Positions 7,130-9,049 of a stretch of 9,049 bases of DNA are shown here, in pieces. The notes below the pieces were generated by a model. It was given only the letters and a program-made list of their open reading frames with translations. It was not told the origin of the DNA and made no database searches. Numbering within the stretch: position 1 is the stretch's first letter; every line of letters starts with the position of its first letter. This stretch comes from an uncultured Clostridia bacterium (GTDB taxonomy: Bacteria; Bacillota; Clostridia; Christensenellales; Borkfalkiaceae): positions 1 to 9,049 of the forward strand of contig CALVLO010000055.1 of assembly GCA_944338265.1 (NCBI GenBank). The letters run 5' to 3'. The position numbers and the translations under genes are program-made.

Positions 7130-8635
7130 TCACATAAACTCCTCTTCGTTGCGCACCGCCTTCGATCTGTTATAGAAGATGAGCGATACGACGGCTATGA
7201 TGATGAACGTGACGATGCCGATGACCGCCGCGAAGCTGTAATTTTGCTCATCATACGTCAGTTTGTACAGCCATGTAATGAGCAGGTCCGTCCGCCCCGC
7301 ATTCTGAAATTTAAGATCGAGCGGCTTGCCGTTGGTGAGCAGGAAGATCACGTTGAAGTTATTGATGTTCCCCACAAACGTGCTGATGAGGTAGGGCGTG
7401 GTCACAAACCACATATACGGAAGCGTGATTTTTAAGTAGGCGCGCAGCGGGCTCGCCCCGTCGATCTTTGCAGATTCGTAGAGGTCTGCGGGGATGTTCA
7501 TCAAAATCCCCGTCGTGATGAGCACGGTGAACGGGATACCGACCCAGATATTCACCACGATGACGGTGACCTTTGCCCAAACCGGATCCGTCAAAAAGGG
7601 AAGCGGCTGTTCGATCCAGCCCCAATTGCGCAGCAGATTGTTGATGATGCCGTCTGTACCGAGCATCTGATTCATCAACAGCAGAGAGACAAACTGCGGC
7701 ACCGCGACCGAGAAGATGAGCACCGTGCGCCAGAATTTTTTGAAGCGGATGCCCTTTTTGTTGATGAGCAGCGCCACGAGCATCCCCAAAATATAGTTGG
7801 TGAAGGTGGCGAAGAATGCCCAAAGAAGCGTCCAGATGAGCACTTCGCGGAAGGTATAGGCAAACGCGGGCCCCGTGATGCCGCTGCCGCCCAAGATCGC
7901 GCCGAAGTTCTGCATCCCCACCCAATCGAACAGACGGGCGGGCGGCATATGCACCTGATCGTAGTTGGTGAACGCGATGAGCACCATGAATACGATGGGA
8001 ATGATGGTGAACACCAAAATGCCGAGCATGGGCAGGGCGAGCAGCGTCTTGTAATACTGATCGTTGACCATCGCATCTAAGCTGTCTTTGGTGCTCGGCA
8101 GGCGCTTGCCGACCTCTTCCATCTCCTGCAAAACGTTGTTGGTGCGAACGTTCTGATACCACATATAGCAGAACGCGCAGATAAAAAAGAGGGTCAGCAC
8201 GGAATAGAGCAAGATAAGCATGCTGTTATCGAAGTACACATACTCGAAGATGCCCGTCTCCTCGTTAAACACCTCTGCCATCGCCGTTTCGCCGAGGCTC
8301 CCCATCTTGGCAAGGTACTTCCACCCGAATAAACCGAGATACAGCCCGAAGATGACTTCAAACAGCAGATACATTGCCCCGCGCAGGTACTGCCTGCGCG
8401 CAAAATGCCCAAACCCCATAACGCCGAGCGAGACGCGCGTCTTCCAATCGCCGAAGCGCACCGCGCGCCCGATCTCGCCGAACGCGCCGCCGATGCGTGC
8501 AAAAAAACCGCAGACCGCCGCCCACAGCCGACGGAAAAAGCGCGCGGCTGCCGCGGGAAAGTTGCAGAAAAACTGACGGACGCGCCAGATAAACTTTTCA
8601 AATTGATTTTTTTTGAGATACTCCAGATCGAGCAT
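7130..8635 (-). CDS. malF: MalF-type maltodextrin ABC transporter permease
   Basis: A 501-residue membrane protein, one of the two permease subunits of a family 1 sugar (CUT1) ABC importer. About eight hydrophobic segments are visible, roughly at residues 86-105, 137-158, 199-222, 262-292, 305-325, 355-380, 408-425 and 468-488. The cytoplasmic EAA loop that docks on the ATPase is at 387-405 (ESAKIDGAS, then ITLP). MalF hallmarks include AFTNYD at 221-226 and NNFNVIFLLTNG at 425-436. The N-terminal 60 residues are amphipathic and basic, followed by a GFGHFARRQYLRG segment (74-86) and two extra membrane helices. This is the form I know from Firmicutes MalF; the large extracytoplasmic P2 loop of E. 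coli MalF is absent. The ATG at 8635 is chosen because GGAGG lies 7 nt upstream. The gene ends in TGA only 1 nt before malG, so the two subunits are probably translated together. Confidence 0.93.
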   Translation of the reverse strand: MLDLEYLKKNQFEKFIWRVRQFFCNFPAAAARFFRRLWAAVCGFFARIGGAFGEIGRAVRFGDWKTRVSLGVMGFGHFARRQYLRGAMYLLFEVIFGLYLGLFGWKYLAKMGSLGETAMAEVFNEETGIFEYVYFDNSMLILLYSVLTLFFICAFCYMWYQNVRTNNVLQEMEEVGKRLPSTKDSLDAMVNDQYYKTLLALPMLGILVFTIIPIVFMVLIAFTNYDQVHMPPARLFDWVGMQNFGAILGGSGITGPAFAYTFREVLIWTLLWAFFATFTNYILGMLVALLINKKGIRFKKFWRTVLIFSVAVPQFVSLLLMNQMLGTDGIINNLLRNWGWIEQPLPFLTDPVWAKVTVIVVNIWVGIPFTVLITTGILMNIPADLYESAKIDGASPLRAYLKITLPYMWFVTTPYLISTFVGNINNFNVIFLLTNGKPLDLKFQNAGRTDLLITWLYKLTYDEQNYSFAAVIGIVTFIIIAVVSLIFYNRSKAVRNEEEFM

Positions 8636-8640
8636 ACCAT

Positions 8641-8647
8641 TTCCTCC
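8641..8647 (-). promoter_or_regulatory. Ribosome binding site that fixes the malF start
   Basis: The minus strand reads GGAGGAA here. It lies about 7 nt before the ATG at 8633-8635 but too close (2-3 nt) to the out-of-frame ATG at 8638-8640. It lies downstream of the in-frame TTG at 8660-8662, which is part of the stem-loop. It therefore selects the 8635 start for malF. Confidence 0.85.
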
Positions 8648-8659
8648 CCAAACCGACAA

Positions 8660-8696
8660 CAAAGGACAGACACGGCATAAGCGTGTATGTCCTTTG
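8660..8696 (-). other. Intercistronic stem-loop between malE and malF
   Basis: Two 15-nt arms (8660-8674 and 8682-8696) pair at 14 of 15 positions around a 7-nt loop; the only mismatch is 8669/8687. On the transcript the stem sits 16 nt after the malE stop and ends about 13 nt before the malF ribosome binding site. No U-run follows the stem on the minus strand, so a full intrinsic terminator is unlikely. The likely role, by analogy with the REP structures between malE and malF in enteric bacteria, is to protect the upstream mRNA from 3' decay so that more binding protein than permease is made. Attenuation is the alternative. Confidence 0.75.
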
Positions 8697-8712
8697 CCTC
8701 GGATACCGACGA

Positions 8713-9049
8713 TCAGTTCTTGGATTCCCGAATGAGATCTGCCATCGTTTTGAGTTGTGCCGCAAGGTCGCTCTCTTTGATCGACTTATTCACGGCTGCC
8801 TGCCCGAACGCATTCACCGCATCCCAGAAGTTGCCGGGAACGGCGGTCTGCGCCGTTGCATGCTCCGCCTGCGCCGCAAGTGCCGCGAGCGCCACATTTG
8901 CCTTGACGCCGTCGGAAGCCGCCACTTTCGTGTTGGAAGGTCCGATCTGCATATCGTCAAAGCGCTTTTGCTGCATCTTCTCTCCGGAGAGGAAGGCGGC
9001 GAGTTTGTACGCATCCCCAAGGTTCTTGGACATGGGATTGACGCCGTAC
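8713..9049 (-). CDS. malE: MalE-type maltodextrin-binding protein, C-terminal part
   Basis: This is the last 111 codons of an extracytoplasmic solute-binding protein; the 5' part lies beyond the right edge, so signal peptide and lipobox cannot be seen. The visible part starts YGVNPMSKN, followed by a helix with LAAFLSGE and then QQKRFDD and IGPSNTKVA. That order (VNP-x-SKN, a LAxFL helix, an xxRF segment, then P-x-N) is typical of the C-terminal lobe of MalE/family 1 sugar-binding proteins. A later NFWDAVNAFGQAAVN segment matches the usual closing helix with its conserved Trp. In the operon it should capture malto-oligosaccharides outside the membrane and deliver them to the MalF/MalG pair encoded next. 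The sugar specificity is inferred from the neighbouring amylase and phosphorylase, not from visible binding residues. It ends with TGA 77 nt before malF, the widest gap in the operon. Confidence 0.88.
   Translation of the reverse strand, partial: YGVNPMSKNLGDAYKLAAFLSGEKMQQKRFDDMQIGPSNTKVAASDGVKANVALAALAAQAEHATAQTAVPGNFWDAVNAFGQAAVNKSIKESDLAAQLKTMADLIRESKN

Noticed and set aside
8607..8614. A run of eight A on the coding strand in malF codons 8-10, a possible slippage site
   Set aside because: A-rich early codons also open malG and glgP and fit low mRNA structure at starts; there is no alternative frame of interest to switch into.
8636..8662. An earlier TTG start for malF that would add nine residues
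   Set aside because: The TTG is inside the stem-loop arm and lies upstream of the GGAGG; the ATG at 8635 has ideal spacing.
1..9049. A search for CRISPR arrays, tRNA or rRNA genes, transposases, phage genes or defence genes
   Set aside because: No regularly spaced direct repeats, cloverleaf-like structures or hallmark protein motifs were seen on either strand.

Overview
The window holds most of a maltodextrin uptake and breakdown operon. All confident genes lie on the minus strand, so it is transcribed from right to left. The organism is most likely a Gram-positive anaerobe of the Clostridia/Bacillota type. The evidence is GC-rich coding sequence with strong AGGAGG-type ribosome binding sites, a lipoprotein-type (not periplasmic) amylase, a Firmicutes-style MalF with an extra N-terminal membrane region, and an intergenic double-hairpin motif that I recall from gut Clostridia genomes. 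A finer assignment would be a guess.

In transcription order: the 3' end of a MalE-type sugar-binding protein (8713-9049, open at the window edge), an intercistronic stem-loop (8660-8696), the MalF-type permease (7130-8635), the MalG-type permease (6253-7128), a GH13 alpha-amylase lipoprotein (4740-6251), a MalK/MsmK-type ABC ATPase with an unusual 250-residue C-terminal extension (2862-4724), and a glycogen/maltodextrin phosphorylase (571-2841). A hairpin terminator follows at 468-493. Junctions are very tight (1, 1, 15 and 20 nt), which indicates one transcript with translational coupling. The promoter and any regulator lie beyond the right edge.

The genes make a coherent pathway. The surface-anchored amylase shortens starch or long dextrins; the binding protein captures malto-oligosaccharides; MalF and MalG carry them in, powered by the ATPase; the phosphorylase converts them to glucose-1-phosphate. 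A 4-alpha-glucanotransferase, a phosphoglucomutase and a LacI-type regulator would be expected nearby but are not in the window.

Positions 1-457 carry no recognisable gene. They are packed with hairpins and flanked by a near-identical 14/15-nt direct repeat, consistent with an inserted repeat element beside the operon terminator. Most of the window is an ordinary carbohydrate operon. The points worth a second look are the ATPase extension (apparently repeated TOBE-like units), the malE-malF stem-loop, the hairpin-rich block, and a well-placed ribosome binding site and start codon just after the phosphorylase. I saw no sign of a wholly new type of system.
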